NCBI GenBank assembly: GCA_037954325.1 | Contig: JBBMNZ010000030.1 | Coordinates: 5,045,001 to 5,109,000, forward strand | Length of the DNA: 64,000 bases | Source of the DNA: Fistularia commersonii | Lineage: Eukaryota > Chordata > Actinopteri > Syngnathiformes > Fistulariidae | Reading direction: 5' to 3' | Shown: one piece after another, positions 10,830-23,384 of the stretch | Numbering within the stretch: position 1 is the stretch's first letter | How the letters are laid out: the number at the start of each line of letters is the position of its first letter | Notes under the pieces: model-generated | The model's database searches: none | Seen by the model: only the letters and a program-made list of their open reading frames with translations | What the model was told of the DNA's origin: nothing | Position numbers and translations under genes: made by a program

Positions 10830-12181
10830 ATTTATTCAAGGCATCAAAATAAAATACCCTTACTCTTAAAAAACAAAAACAAACAAATGTAGCACAGCAC
10901 ACTATGTTTTAATGTTTTAATTCCACTTACATGATAGCACATAACCAAATAACATACTTGGAGTGTAACTTTCCAATTCTGAATCCAATATCCCCTTTTT
11001 AAAAACAAGATACTGTTTTTAGAAACTGGCACTACTTTGTCTAAATGGCTGCACTTCTTTCTAATGAGTAACTATTATAATCCTTTATTTATTACTTTAG
11101 TTTATAGTTTTGATGGATGGTCAATGTTATTGTAAACCACCTGATTCAAACTAATTCCTAAGCAAAACAATGCCAGTTTCAAAGCACGCCTAACCCTCAA
11201 ACCATACTACTTGGAACCACATACATTCCAGGAGTCAAATAAAGAGTCAAAGGGAATAAAATACACAAAAGAAAATACCAAAAACACCTGAATACAAAAG
11301 AGTAGAAAGCCACATAAAAGCACATAGCAAAGTTTCCTCTGCACTGCTGAAAGATAAAATATCAAAAGTTACAGTATCTAGCCATTGTGTCAAGTTGTTA
11401 ACATTACCTCGCCCCATTTACTCCTTGTCATGTGGTATGGAAAAACTGCAGAAAATCATCAACACATTTCACAGAGTGAAAACTCAGCATGGAAAAGAAT
11501 CCTTTCAGCATAACTACTCAAGTTTAATGAGTTTTGCAAGAGACCAGGGACCCTTTCCAGCACTTAAATGCACATAGACCCCACTGAGCAATGACATGTA
11601 CCATCCATAGATGAGAAAAGTGACCTAGTAGAATGGATACTGACAGGACAAATGGATATAGGCAAATGACAATTGCTGTTTTACCAATTTGAACTTTCAG
11701 CTCTTTTGAGAGGAATCTCACAAAGTTGGCAAGAACCAAAACTAGAACACGACCATTTTGTATTTGGTTACAGGTTTCAAATAGGTGTATCTGTGGACTG
11801 AGTGTCACAAAGGTTGTAAATGTTTAGTTCAAGTTAAAACCTACATAATGTTAGTGGGTATTTTTGTGCAGTTGCCGCAGTGAACAAGAGCTGATTTGAA
11901 AGAAAAGGATGGATTTCAACTGGACATTATCATAGACAAGAAAAAAAATCCACTGGTTCACTCTGTTAAATTAAAAAATGATGTGTGTTCTTTTCTCTGC
12001 GCAGGTGCTTAAACAATTAAGACACATACTTCAATGTATTGGCACACATGTACTGTACTTTACACATTGTGAGTGGAGTGTAAACATACATATTGGTGCA
12101 TGTATGTGCATACACAACCACACACACAACTTAGGCTGGTGAGAGGTAAAAAAATGTGTGCTTTTATTTTTCGCCTGAAGT
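10830..12181 (-). other. ywhaz: 3'UTR of the 14-3-3 gene (approximate)
   Basis: No coding exon follows the stop at 12182-12184. Minus-strand AATAAA hexamers occur at 11084-11089, 11088-11093 and 10831-10836, so the UTR is probably 1.1-1.4 kb, as in other ywhaz genes. Which signal is used cannot be told. Confidence 0.45.
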
Positions 12182-15100
12182 TTAGTTCTGGGCTGCTGGT
12201 TCTGTATCCTGTGCCTCGCCTTCACCTTCACCTTCACCATCACCCTGGCTGTCTGACATCCACAGCTGTAAGAATGCAAAAGAATACCGAGATTAGCTTA
12301 AACTATGAAATGTTTAAGAAAATGTCAAAGAAAATATCAAAGCATATTAAATTATTTCTCTTTAGGAACAGCACGTGACTGACTCCACTGAACACAAGGA
12401 CCCAAGAGGAAGTATCCTAGCTAGCAACATGGTTTGGTTAGACCAACAGGCTTTTGAATAACAATTCCATTGGACTGTTGAAAGTATAATTAGTATATAC
12501 ACACAGACACACACACACAGACACACACACACACACACACACACGCAAGCATTTTCGTATAATTTATTAGCCAGAAAATGTACACCATTACCATTACTAA
12601 ATGTAGTTGTCTGACTGAACTAAGAGGACAAATCATTTTTTATTTGGGTGGATCCATCATTATAATGTGGTTGAAAAAGTTAATTTTCTGATTGCGCTGC
12701 CCTACAGTAGAGCCACTCCTTTAGTTTCAAGTTGAAACTCTCCAGTGCTGCCTCTGGGACTTTTTTTCCCCCCTGGCAACAAATCAAAGCGATGTGCAGA
12801 AACATGTCAGGACTAGCCAACCTGGTAATCTAAAATCTGAAGCTTGATCATGCTGTTAGTTTAAAGTCAACTATTTAATAATAGAAGAATAAATATAAGA
12901 AATAATAAATACAGAATAATAAATATTCTGTAACATTTAATAGAAATTATCCTAGAAATAGGAACCATTAGCTGCAACAGAATCTTTGTACTCCAGTTTT
13001 ATCCTGTAATTCACTGTCCAACAGTGGCAAAAACATGCCACATAGAAGAAAAGTTTACCAAAAAAACACAAAAACCAAAATGAGCGATGTCTGGCTATCA
13101 TAACATTTGTCAAGTTCTGTTATAATCTCGTCCCATGATAACAGTTATTTTTCCAGCTTATACCATTGCATTTCCAAGAGTTCTAACACTTTTTCTGGTT
13201 GGAGAAGCTGCTATGTGGAATAAACCTACTTTAAAAAGCCCTTTGAGCACTTAATACTGGATATGGAACTGTTCTTTATTCAAGTACGCTGGTGCAGACT
13301 TAAGTCATGATGTAAGATTATGTGTCTTGGGGAAGGAAAAAAAAAGGCTAAACGTGATATAGTCTCGGACACAGCTACACTAGAAGACGATGAAAAACTC
13401 ACTGTCAGATTGTCACGAAGCAGCTGCATGATCAAGGTGCTGTCTTTATACGAGTCTTTGTTAAGGGTATCCAGCATGTTGATGGCATCATCAAAGGCCT
13501 AGAACAGAGAAAGTCATCACTACCTTAAAAACTAGTGAGAAAGTTTCCAAGAGTGACTTCTTCTTCTTCTGCTTAGAGTATAGATGAATAATGAAACAAG
13601 ATATGTCGACATAAGAGGCAGCTTTGAGGTATGCAGTTGGAGGGTCAAGCCAGATCAGACATACAGAATGATCACATCAACTTTCATTTGAACTCCATTC
13701 CAAACTTTAATATTTAGTTTAAACAAAATTAGAATTACAAATAAAAAATATTCTTACCTCTCTTGCTAGTTTACAGGCCTCTTCAGGTGAGTTTACAATC
13801 TCATAATAGAAGACAGAAAAATTAAGGGCAAGACCAAGGCGAATAGGATGGGTGGCCGGCATGTTACTTTGGCTGATATCCAAGGCGCTCTGATAGGCTT
13901 CCTTTGACTGGGATATAATCGCTATGAAGAGGAGGACAGAGGAATCACATACTCACAAATGACAAAAAACAGACAGTTTATTTTTCACCAAACTACATTT
14001 AAACTCATCCTTGAGAATATTTACCTGTAAGGGTTGCAAGAATTTAATAAACAAATATGAAATTTGCATGTTAACGTAAAGGCAACAAATAACTGTATTT
14101 TCCACACAATAAGGCACACCTAAAAGCCTTTAATCTTCTCAAAAACAGACAGTGCGCCTTATAATCCGGTGCACTTATATATGGATCGATATTGAGCCGC
14201 AAGGGGTCTCGCAACTTCGGGAAGCAGCTGCCAACTCCTTTTCCTCCTGTAGAGGAAGTACCACATGGTGCATGCTGGGATATATGACTGCGCGAAGCAT
14301 GCATTTTCATTTCCATATGTGTGTGTGTGTGTGTGCGCGTCGCCGACGTAGCAGCGGTAAATATGGTACAGGGGAATTCCAGTCCCACACCACTTGTGTG
14401 TGTATAAAGACCCAAAAATGGCACCTTTCAAGAGAAACACAACGCAGAGTTTAAACTCAAGGCGATCAGTCATGCAGTAGAACATGGGAATAGAGCAGCA
14501 GCAAGGGAATTCAACATTAACGAATCAATGGTGCGGGAGTGGAGGAAGCAATAAGATGACCTGCGCCAAGTAAGGAAGACCAAAACGAGATGGCTACAGT
14601 TTAAGGACAAGGACAGTGGGTTGTTGAACAGAGAGCAGCAAGTAGAAGTGTCACCAAGGTCACTACTCCAATGAAGGCACGCGAACTTAACGTCAATGAA
14701 TTTAGAGGTGGTCCTTCTTGGTGCTTTCGTTTTAAGAAAAGCTTTGAACTGTGACAAATGAGTTGGAAATACATTGTTTGAACGAAGGCGGCGCAAATAC
14801 CGGTAAGAGCTCCAGATACGTATGGTGCCATATTGTGAATGAACTAACTTGTTTTGGGAGTTAACAGGAATAACAGAATGTTGGTTTGTATTTATTAAGT
14901 TTGACTGACTTATCTGACTGTTTTGTTGACATTCCCTTTAGTGCAGCTCAATTTATTGGATGCAAAACGCAACCACTACTGTAGCTTCTATTATATGCGC
15001 CTTATAGTGCGGTGCGCCTTATATATGAAAATTTTATTAAAATAGGCCATTCATTGAAGGTGCGCCTTATAATCCGGTGCGCCTTATAGTGTGGAAAATG

Positions 15101-17496
15101 CGGTAATCGAAGTTGATGAATTACAGTGGATTAAAAAAATGGATAAGTAAAGTGACACTGGAAGCTGGCCATGAACAATGGCTTTTTGGGAAAGAAAATT
15201 AAATGCAGATACTTCACAAGGACAATTTGAAAGGATGTACAGAAGTTCAATTTTTTTAATTTTTTTTTTATGTGACTTATGTACAAATAAAGTAAAGCTG
15301 GTGATATGCCTATCCAAAACAAAGAGATAAATGGAACTGTAAAATAACCCAAGAGCTTCAATAAGGAGCCATCATTTGCCTTTCTTCTACTGCAAAACAC
15401 TGCAGAAAGATCCAATAATCTGAGATTAGCAAAATGTATGATGGAGTGCAGCCAAAGCCGGTGAGGAGACTACAAATTCTTCTGATGAAAATCATCAAGA
15501 GAAGTCCGTTTTTTATACCGACAGTTGTGGGTCAAGGCCTCAGAGGCTGTTGGTGTTTTAGCCACCAACAGCAGCATGTGTCTTCAACAATGGGTTACAA
15601 ATGTGCTCAACGTGTGCTGTACATGAACAATACTCTACCTGTCTTGCTATCTCCAGTAGCCACCTCAGCTAGGTAGCGGAAGTAGTCTCCCTTCATCTTC
15701 AGGTAGAATACCTTGCTCTCTGTTTCTTTGGCACCACTAATTAGGTTGTTGTCAAGCAGGGCCTGCAAGTAAGAGTGCGTTTGTGGTTATGAGACAACTT
15801 ATGAATTACATAACAATCAGAGTTTGTGTTATGTAGTAGCAGCAATTTTAAACCCAGCCCTGTAACAAGCCAGTCAGCAATTTCACCCGAATGAAAGAAA
15901 GCATTGATGTTGCATTATTGTCTCCGATTCAATTATCAGTTTCTTTTAAGTGCTTGCTAATGTCAGACATTATACATTATTGTGTAATAGTTTCTCGGTT
16001 CTAATCTAAAGTCAATTCAAGTTTTTTCTTAACCAATCTCTTGGGGAAAAAAAGCACCAGTTGTCATTCTCTGTCATTGATTGACACCAGAGGAATAATT
16101 TCATAACATTGAAGCAGTGACAATTTGACAAATCCTTGACGAAAACCATGATGCATTAGGGGGTGGGGGGGTAAGGACAAATCTTTCACAGTTGGGCTGG
16201 GCACTATATACTTGGTGATTGTGGACTGTCAGTTTCACAATTGTGATGGTTTTCTTTTTTCTGTCTCTATGCAGATCTCTTTTCCCTCAGATGAATCATT
16301 TGTTTTTAAAATTCAAAAGACAAAACTGCATAGAAATTTAGAGGGGAAAAAGTTAAGATTGGAAAATTTACTTGAAAAAACTATTTTTTCTGTGTATCTG
16401 AAATTTTTGAATCCCTCAGATAATTTGATGGATACAATTTTTTTCTGTTGAGTGAAGTGTGGTTGAAATTTATGACAAGATGTGGATGGGCCATTAGCAG
16501 TCAACACTGCTTAACAAATGAACTCAAGAATATGTGGATGGATTAAGATTAAACTACAAATCTTTAAATATGTAGAAAACCAGACAATTAGGCTTTGGCC
16601 ATAATCATGGCCCTTCGATTACATGCAATGGTATTTTCTTTACATCAGCTACTTGCTGATCCCAATTCTTTGAATTGGCATACACAGGTTCTGAATGACT
16701 GAACAAGGGGAAAAAACATCCAACTAAAAATTCAAAACAAAAAAATAAGCTAACATTTTCAACATTAAGTGTCTTGTGAAGAGTTTTACAGTTTTGGAGA
16801 AAAATTAATTGGTACCATTGTCTACCAACAACAAACAGGCAGTAAAATACACATCAACCTCACTTATTGCATCAGTGTCCGGCAGCCAAGAAGTAACTAG
16901 GGACTGAAAATATTGGAAAAGACTTTTCTGCAATAAAACATAACACAAAAAGATGCTATGACATTCTGAAAGACTTCAAACTGATTATATATTTTGTTTC
17001 CACTAGGTAACTGATTATTTAGTGCTCAATGTTTATTTCAAATAAGGACATTTGCTATTCAATCAATCAAGTGTTATATCCCTGAAATTCTTTTAACTCC
17101 TACATTTCTCCCTTTTACTGCTGTAAGGCATTCATTTTACATTATCAGTTTTGACTCAACCATTGTTTCCACTTTCATCCATTATCTCCTTACCAGTACA
17201 TCCTTGCAGATGTCATTCAGCTCCTTCTCGATCGTTTGTTTATAGCTCTTGATGAGGGCCACTTTATTGCTGTCTTCAGCCTTCTCCTCTAAGCTGGACA
17301 CCACCCTCCAGGAAGACCTCCTTGCCCCAACCACATTCTTGTACGCAACAGACAGAAGGTTTCGCTCCTCATTGCTGAGGCCAGAGCACAGCTCTGTTGC
17401 ACTTTTCATGTGTGCCGCCATATCATCGTAGCGCTCAGCCTGCTCGGCCACTTTGGCAACCTGAACTAAGTCATCCTTCTCTGGATGGTCTGCCAT
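12182..17496 (-). CDS. ywhaz: 14-3-3 protein, zeta-type by synteny (5 coding exons, 256 aa)
   Basis: Coding exons: 17496-17194, 15762-15639, 13921-13758, 13498-13403, 12265-12182; 771 nt, all phases join. The protein has the nine-helix 14-3-3 fold signatures NEERNLLSVAYKNVVGARRS and YKDSTLIMQLLRDNLTLW. The phosphopeptide-binding basic residues are intact: K53, R60, R130, Y131 (zeta K49, R56, R127, Y128). The dimer-interface Ser of ARRSSWR and the Ser of NSPEEA (zeta S58, S184) are present. 14-3-3 dimers bind phosphoserine/threonine motifs of many signalling proteins. It sits between pabpc1 and znf706, as YWHAZ does in human. It is divergent: N-terminus MADHPEKDD, an unusual SSLEEKAEDSNKVALIKSY region, Met in place of Thr in LWTSD, and a (GE)n tail. 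It could be a fast-evolving ohnolog rather than the main ywhaz. Confidence 0.9.
12218..12244 (-). repeat. Coding hexanucleotide repeat (Gly-Glu) in the 14-3-3 C-terminal tail
   Basis: On the minus strand a GGTGAA unit is repeated about four times with one variant at each end, encoding GDGEGEGEGE just before the end of the protein. It is a microsatellite inside the flexible acidic tail and is probably length-polymorphic. Confidence 0.8.
12499..12544. repeat. (CA)n microsatellite, interrupted
   Basis: An AC dinucleotide run with two G interruptions, in the last intron of the 14-3-3 gene. Confidence 0.9.
14093..15103. mobile_element. Pogo-like Tc1-mariner DNA transposon, degenerate, about 1 kb
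   Basis: The left end CTGTATTTTCCACACAATAA and the reverse complement of the right end CCGCATTTTCCACACTATAA form terminal inverted repeats. Both ends also carry sub-terminal copies of GCGCCTTATAATCCGGTGC. TA flanks the right end (15104-15105), and both sides read TAA. The interior holds a broken transposase N-terminus on the plus strand. The element lies in an intron of the 14-3-3 gene (between exons 15762-15639 and 13921-13758). Confidence 0.8.
14418..14757 (+). pseudogene. Broken pogo-like transposase N-terminus (CENP-B-type HTH)
   Basis: After an ATG at 14418 the frame shifts near 14450. The plus strand then reads LKAISHAVEHGNRAAAREF, INESMVREWRKQ and a stop, with a later piece FRGGPSWCFRFKK. 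The first part is the CENP-B/pogo helix-turn-helix that binds the transposon ends. Several stops and frameshifts are present and the catalytic DDE domain is absent, so this is a dead fragment. Confidence 0.7.
15763..17193 (-). other. First coding-region intron of the 14-3-3 gene
   Basis: AT-rich. A short stretch near 16193-16210 (TTGGGCTGGGCACTATATAC) resembles the beginning of decayed fish DNA transposons, but no inverted repeat could be paired. Otherwise nothing recognisable. Confidence 0.35.
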
Positions 17497-17941
17497 GTCT
17501 CCTGTGTAGGTGGCAGAAGGTAGAATGGAAGAACATGATACGGAGAAGGGGAGGGAGTGTAGAGTTGGTGAAGGTATGAACATTAGAAAGTTAAAAAAAA
17601 AGAGAAGTGATGAGAAAAGGCAAGCGGTAAATCATTACATAGATCATTTATGCTTCCTCAAATCCACTGCATGCAAGAAAAAGGTTAAAAATTCTTAAAC
17701 TAAATGAAAAGAAATCTTTCAGGTACAAGATCACATTAGAGTGTGCCACCAGCGTATTTGAAGTGGATGTTGAATTTTAGCCACCTGACTTCATTCATAC
17801 CAACTCGATATAATTGGAGGGTGAGATATTCTAAAGACAGTTCAAACCTTAAAGGGCCATGTAGTATATTATACATGTGGCGCAATTAAAAATTCTAAAC
17901 AATAATAAATCAATGGGAGGTTATTCCGTTACTGAATGTGC

Positions 17942-18089
17942 TTCATCCATTCGGTAAAATTAAATACTGTACCGTATATAATTACTGTACGGTATTTCAA
18001 TCAAATTAAACACCATACAGTATAATTACTGTGCAGTATTTCATTTCAATTACACATCATACAGTATTTGATTTGGCCAAATGGATGAA
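17942..18089. mobile_element. 148-bp fold-back element (MITE-like) with internal tandem units
   Basis: The left arm TTCATCCATTCGGTAAAATT (from 17942) and the reverse complement of the right arm TTCATCCATTTGGCCAAATC (ending 18089) match at about 25 of 29 positions and both run into AAATACTGT. Between them are two to three roughly 45-bp tandem units with TACTGTAC / CAGTATTT cores, themselves partly palindromic. The element lies in the 5' non-coding intron of the 14-3-3 gene. No clear target-site duplication was seen. Confidence 0.65.
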
Positions 18090-18599
18090 AAAGATTCAAT
18101 AACAGATTATCATGGCATTGACGTATTGCTGTTTCCTTTTTACATATAATGGTCCAAAACTGAAATACACATCGAAAACTACTTTTATTGGGGCTTCTTT
18201 GACTGACATTTTGGGAGAAAAGTGGCGTCTTTTGAATATTTAACAACAATCTAAAATCTTTAGAAAATGTTAAATTTACGAATGACAACACAGAAAGGTA
18301 GGAAATCATATATTCGAGAAGCTAAGGCATGTGTGATCAGTATTACAACTTTAAAATTACCGTGATGAACCACTCAATAGTTTCCGTAAATTACCACCAC
18401 CATGAGAAAGACACAACCCTTCACGACAAACGACACGCAATAGCAGGAAATCGCAGGTTTATGACGCCCACTTTTACATTTCAGTTTCAGAAGGAAAGCC
18501 AAATAACAGGGGCAACGATGACCCGAGGCGAATATGATGGAAACACGGAAAACTCGTACGTGATATTGGCAATATAACTTAACCGCGTAACGAAAAGAG

Positions 18600-19620
18600 G
18601 GACCTTTCCCACCTTTTCAATGGGACTTTGAACGATCCCCTCCCCTCTGCAGCCACCCACCTTGAAACTAGGCCTAACTCACACATTCGGCGATCTACGA
18701 TAACCCGCTTTCAAACCACGACAACGACGTGAAAGACAAAAAAAAAAAAAAGACGGAAAACTTTGCTCACCGGAGGAAAGGGTCGAGCACCAAACCGAGG
18801 AGGCCAACACTTCAAATGTAACCTCGAACAGTGAGTCACAATTGCCAACACGCAGACACCTGCGCCCTTCTGAGGAATGTCGGCCACCCAGTTTCACGTC
18901 ACACACCTGCCCACGGAACAGTCGCGTGTGAACGGCCACGATTTTAACCACCCATGAAACAGTAAAAAAAAAAACACATACAATTCAACTTGAAGTTTTT
19001 TCCGTTTCCTGTGTAATATCCTTAATTCACCAGACGAATAAAACCAACCCGACGTTACAAGCGTCTAAGACCCAGTTCGGCGGTAATGAAAGGCGCCTAG
19101 CTTACTTCAGGACGGAGTGAACGCCCTTTTTTGCTTCCCGGGAAACAAGAAAAAAAAGCTGGTGCTATAGCAAGATCTAGCACTCTTTCAAGGGAGCTAC
19201 ACCGACAAAAAGCACTTCAATTGAACTCCGGGCGCTCTCCTGAATAGGGCGAGAGGTCGAAATAGACGAGAAAACCCTTAAGTGCGGTAGCCGGGCTCAT
19301 TCACTAAGCGACGAACAATGACTGAACAGCGGAGCATCACTGGCTTCCACTCACAGTTCCGGTAGCATCGACCCGTGCGGTCTTAAAAATCGTTATTTAG
19401 AGCAAACAGGGCATTGCAACGGTTCTCCGTCGACAATATTGCCGATGATGAGCACTATATTAATGCAAACCAACCTGTGAGTGTCGTAAAACGATGTTGT
19501 TCCTGATTCACGGCCGTACAGCTGATGATCTCTCCCGCTCATACACGGGGTTTCCCTCCAATCAAAGGCACAGCAGCAGGGTCGCTCTGGGACGATGACG
19601 TCACATTCAAGCTGCTATGG
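18600..19620 (-). promoter_or_regulatory. ywhaz: 5' non-coding exon(s) and promoter region of the 14-3-3 gene
   Basis: The coding first exon is preceded by only 5 UTR bases (17497-17501) after an acceptor (CTACACAG), so at least one upstream non-coding exon exists. The GC-richer stretch at 18.6-19.6 kb is the best place. A good minus-strand donor (CCTCCG then GTGAGC) ends a possible exon at 18771. Further up are a full palindromic CRE, TGACGTCA (19596-19603), and a CCAAT box (19558-19562). Exact exon starts cannot be fixed. Confidence 0.45.
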
Positions 19621-19649
19621 CAACAGCAGTGAGTGGCGAAATCTCATCC

Positions 19650-22600
19650 TCGAGTTGAAAGAGTTGAAACTCTATTAAACCAACTAAAAACTAAAAAAAA
19701 AAAAAAAAACAACTTTGTTTTATTTTTGTACATTGAGGCCTGCTGCCACTTACTGCAAAGCACCTTTATGTTTTTGAGTCCCCTCATATCCCGCCAATAA
19801 GTTTTCGGTTGTTTGTGATGCAGCGCACACAATGAGTTATGGGAAATGCAGTCTCTTGATGAAAATCCAATTTTTACATAATGTCAAGGGCGGAAATCCA
19901 TCATCTTTATGGAGTATGTTAATGTGGGATGCACGACTGAAAATGGTGCCACTGGCTTAAGATAATTATTTATCCCTGTTTCGAGTTATCTGATTTTACA
20001 AAAAATCTTAGACATATGGAATGGATCAGGTTTCTCTGATTGCAGATTCATTGCTAAAATCAAATCTATATAAATTAACTTGTACGTTTTCTTCAAAATT
20101 GTATTCCAGTCACCGAAACGCCAAAAGACTGTTTGAGGTTTGAAAACCTCTTTTCTTGCCAAGGGTTCTTGGCAAGTCTCTTGACAGTCCAGGGCAGTTC
20201 TTTAGTTACCCTCCCAGTAAATCAAGTTCCACTAGTCTTTGCACCCGCACCCTCACCGTCGGGTACCAGACACTTTCTTTTACTATCTACTATCTAATCT
20301 AACATACCTATCAATCAATGCTTGCCTGATAGCAAACTACAATAATTTAGTTTCAGCAGGTTCTTCATAGAATGTTTCTGCTTAAGATGGGCTTCAACAG
20401 GTTCACCTGTAACAACCTTTTATGAAATATAAACTTTGTAAACATGGTGCTACACATATTTGGGAGGGAGGGAGTTGCTTGTATTAATTTTAGACTGATT
20501 TATCATTTTTCACATGTACAAAAGCTTGCAATTAGTGTATGGGCTGTTGTTCATAAGAGGCACTGCACTAAAACAATCATGTAAGCCTGGACCAATAGTG
20601 ACTGTATTTCTGTTCTGATTGAAAACATTTATGATTATATCTGACATAAATTGTAGCATACTTATTAAAAAACAGACACAACTGGTAGAACATGACATGT
20701 GTTGAGAATATGTGAACAAGTGTCACACCTTGTTAGGTCAGTGCAAATCTTTAAGAAAGATCCAAGGACATTGGATAGATTAAAATACATTTCCTCTTTA
20801 AATGCCACCTATAAAATGTCATAGATGTGATTTGTTCGTATTTTTTTTAACAGATCTAAAATGTATTCTTGAGAAAGTTGACAAAATTCCTTGCATGCCA
20901 AAAACCAACAAAGATAGTAGGTTCTCACTTTAAAAAATGCTGATAAAATGGTATGAGACCCCAATAAATGAACCTTTGCTATTCATGAGATAAGACCAGA
21001 AGTGGCAGCATGAGTATCTAGTTTTTAGGCCTAGATATCTCCGCAAACTATGACAGTAAGTACCTAGGAATAGATGGTCTATTATCAGTGGGAATTCATT
21101 CCACAAGCTAATTAAGGTGGTTGATTTCCTTGTATTTTTAAAGCTCCTGTGTCCCGACAAAGTGTTGTGCTTGAATTCAGACGGACATGTTATTACAAAG
21201 AGCAGAAATAGGAAGTGTTTGTGAATGAACATGCGTTGCATTTCTCATTCATTGGTTTGCAAACGGGAAGGAAGGAAGTAGAGTATGTTGGAGAGAAAGA
21301 AACAAAGCAGCCCATGACTCAGTGGGAGCAGAGATGTTCAAATGACTGAAACAAAGAGGAAGAAAATAGAGAAAAACAAGAAGCGTGCTATTTCTGTTCA
21401 TTTGAAACAAATACAATGTTAAATTGTTCTTATTTGAACCAGTGTGGGGCAGCTTTGACGAAAAGCAGTGTTTGGCCACCTTTCCTCTTAAACTGGTGGA
21501 ATATTAGAGAAAACGTATTTATCTAGGATTCATAATATGTGTAGAGTTGTAAATGTAGTGCTGACATACAGCAACAAACCTCAATGTGCAAAGCATACAA
21601 AGTAACAGAACCCAAGAGATAAAGTCTATGTAAGATGAAAGAGCAAAATTAAATATTTGTTTGAATAGAAACTATATTTAGTTTGAAGTGTATCTGTCAT
21701 CACAGATCAATTTAATTAAGTAGAGATTTTAATTAAAATGTATTTAAATTAAAACCAAAATACATGAGTCTGAATTATTAAAAAAAAACACTTTTGTTAA
21801 ACACATTATCCCCAGTTGTTTTTTCTTGTTACTTTGTTTTTTTTTATTATGTTGTTTAATTTTAAACTACCTGTCTCTATGCAAGATGACTTGCTTTCAG
21901 GTACCTAACGCACAATATTAAAATTACAATTTATCAGATCACATCTAATGACAAAATCAAATGCCGACTAGTCAGTCAGTTATCCTCATACTATTTCGAA
22001 ACCCTTAGGTTCTTGAGGAACATGTCGCAGACATTACTGATGATAATTCCATTTATCGAGATTGCCAATCCTTGAAAACTTGTACAACTATAAAGTGTAT
22101 TTTCACATAAAAACACAGGAAGGGATTCAGATGCGTTATTCTATCCACTCAGTCACATAATCTACACTACTGTAGATTCTACAGTATGTTTTTGAATGTT
22201 CTCGTCATATAAAATCACAGAACACTTGACAACAGAATGAAAAAAGCAGATGTACCACAAAGTAAAATTTAATAAAATGCTATTATACATCAGTGGATAA
22301 TACATTCAAGTTTCTAACAAGCTTCTGTAAAATTCTGTTGACTTGTTAATTAAATTATGTAGCAGCTTGAAAACGGCTGGCATATTTCACATTTTGACGA
22401 CCTGACGGGAAGTGATAATCAGCTATATGAAACAATACCGTAAAAGGGCTGACAGGACTGGAGGAATTTCAGATAACACTGATGACATAGGGCTGAGCAA
22501 CATGGAAATGGAAAGGCTATCAGAGGCCCCTATTTTAACTGAAATATATATATCACGCCATCACTTCAGGTCCAGAATAACATGCCAAATTCAATTCATG

Positions 22601-22690
22601 TATTAAGGGCTCTTGTTATTTTGGAAAAAAAAGTCATGTACATTTGCTGAGGAACTGAATTTTTAAAAAAATTCTAAATTGGCAAAGAAC
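19650..22690. other. Intergenic region between 14-3-3 gene and znf706
   Basis: About 3 kb of AT-rich sequence without a supportable exon. It contains the three-stem inverted repeat at 20127-20189. A stretch near 22490-22510 (ATAGGGCTGAGCAACATGG) looks like decayed transposon DNA. Confidence 0.4.
20127..20189. repeat. Three-stem inverted-repeat cluster (three-way-junction-like)
   Basis: The outer stem GACTGT (20127-20132) pairs with ACAGTC (20184-20189). It encloses hairpin GAGGTT/AACCTC (20135-20140, 20145-20150; loop TGAA) and hairpin CTTGCCAAG/CTTGGCAAG (20155-20163, 20168-20176; loop GGTT). All three stems are perfect. The layout suggests a structured RNA or a decayed repeat; no family is recognised. 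Confidence 0.55.
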
Positions 22691-22699
22691 TGTCAAAAA

Positions 22700-23384
22700 C
22701 CAAGATTTTTATTAGCTTATGTTTGCATGCATGAATCTAAAGAGTCAATTCATAAATTGAATTCCAATGTCCAATAATTGCAAAGTATTTTTTTTCTCTA
22801 CGATGTGATATCACAGTTATTGTATAATCATAATTGTACATCTCAATCTATTGTCCAGCCCTGACATTTAAAAAGAAAGCAAATGTCACAGCCTCCTATT
22901 CATTTAGTAGTGTGCATTTTGCAAAAAAGGAAATTAACTTAGTGATCAAAAAATACATTTTTGTCATTGATAACAAATTAAATCAGAATTAAAAACATGT
23001 CTCCAACTCATTGTTGTTACATAGAATTAATAGGACAACCCATTGAAGCCTTACATTAAGGCGTCTAAAAGATGAAAGAATCATGAACTACAACATCATT
23101 CCTTAGTGTACAACACACCAGAGCACTGAGGAGTCTCCTCTGAGAAACGATGTAAATTATGGGACATAATTCTTCATTCACTGCTTGGATTGTGGATTCA
23201 AACATGTCTTCTATAGCCTTTAAATCAAAAATGGCCTTTGGGTTCATTTAAAGACAAGTGGCTGGACCGGACGGGGATGAAGCATCAAGTCAACGCCAAC
23301 ATGGGCTTGTTAAAACCAATGTAAGGAACTGAAATGTGCTGTTACATCAATCCAATGCTGTCAGACTGAAGTGCAGGGGACTTT
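22700..23384 (-). other. znf706: znf706 3'UTR (approximate)
   Basis: Untranslated sequence follows the stop at 23385-23387. A minus-strand AATAAA lies at 22708-22713 and is the first plausible poly(A) signal noticed. The exact end is uncertain. Confidence 0.4.

Noticed and set aside
14071..14485. Overlapping minus-strand frames of 108-117 codons
   Set aside because: They lie across the pogo-like transposon and a TG repeat, antisense to the transposase relic.
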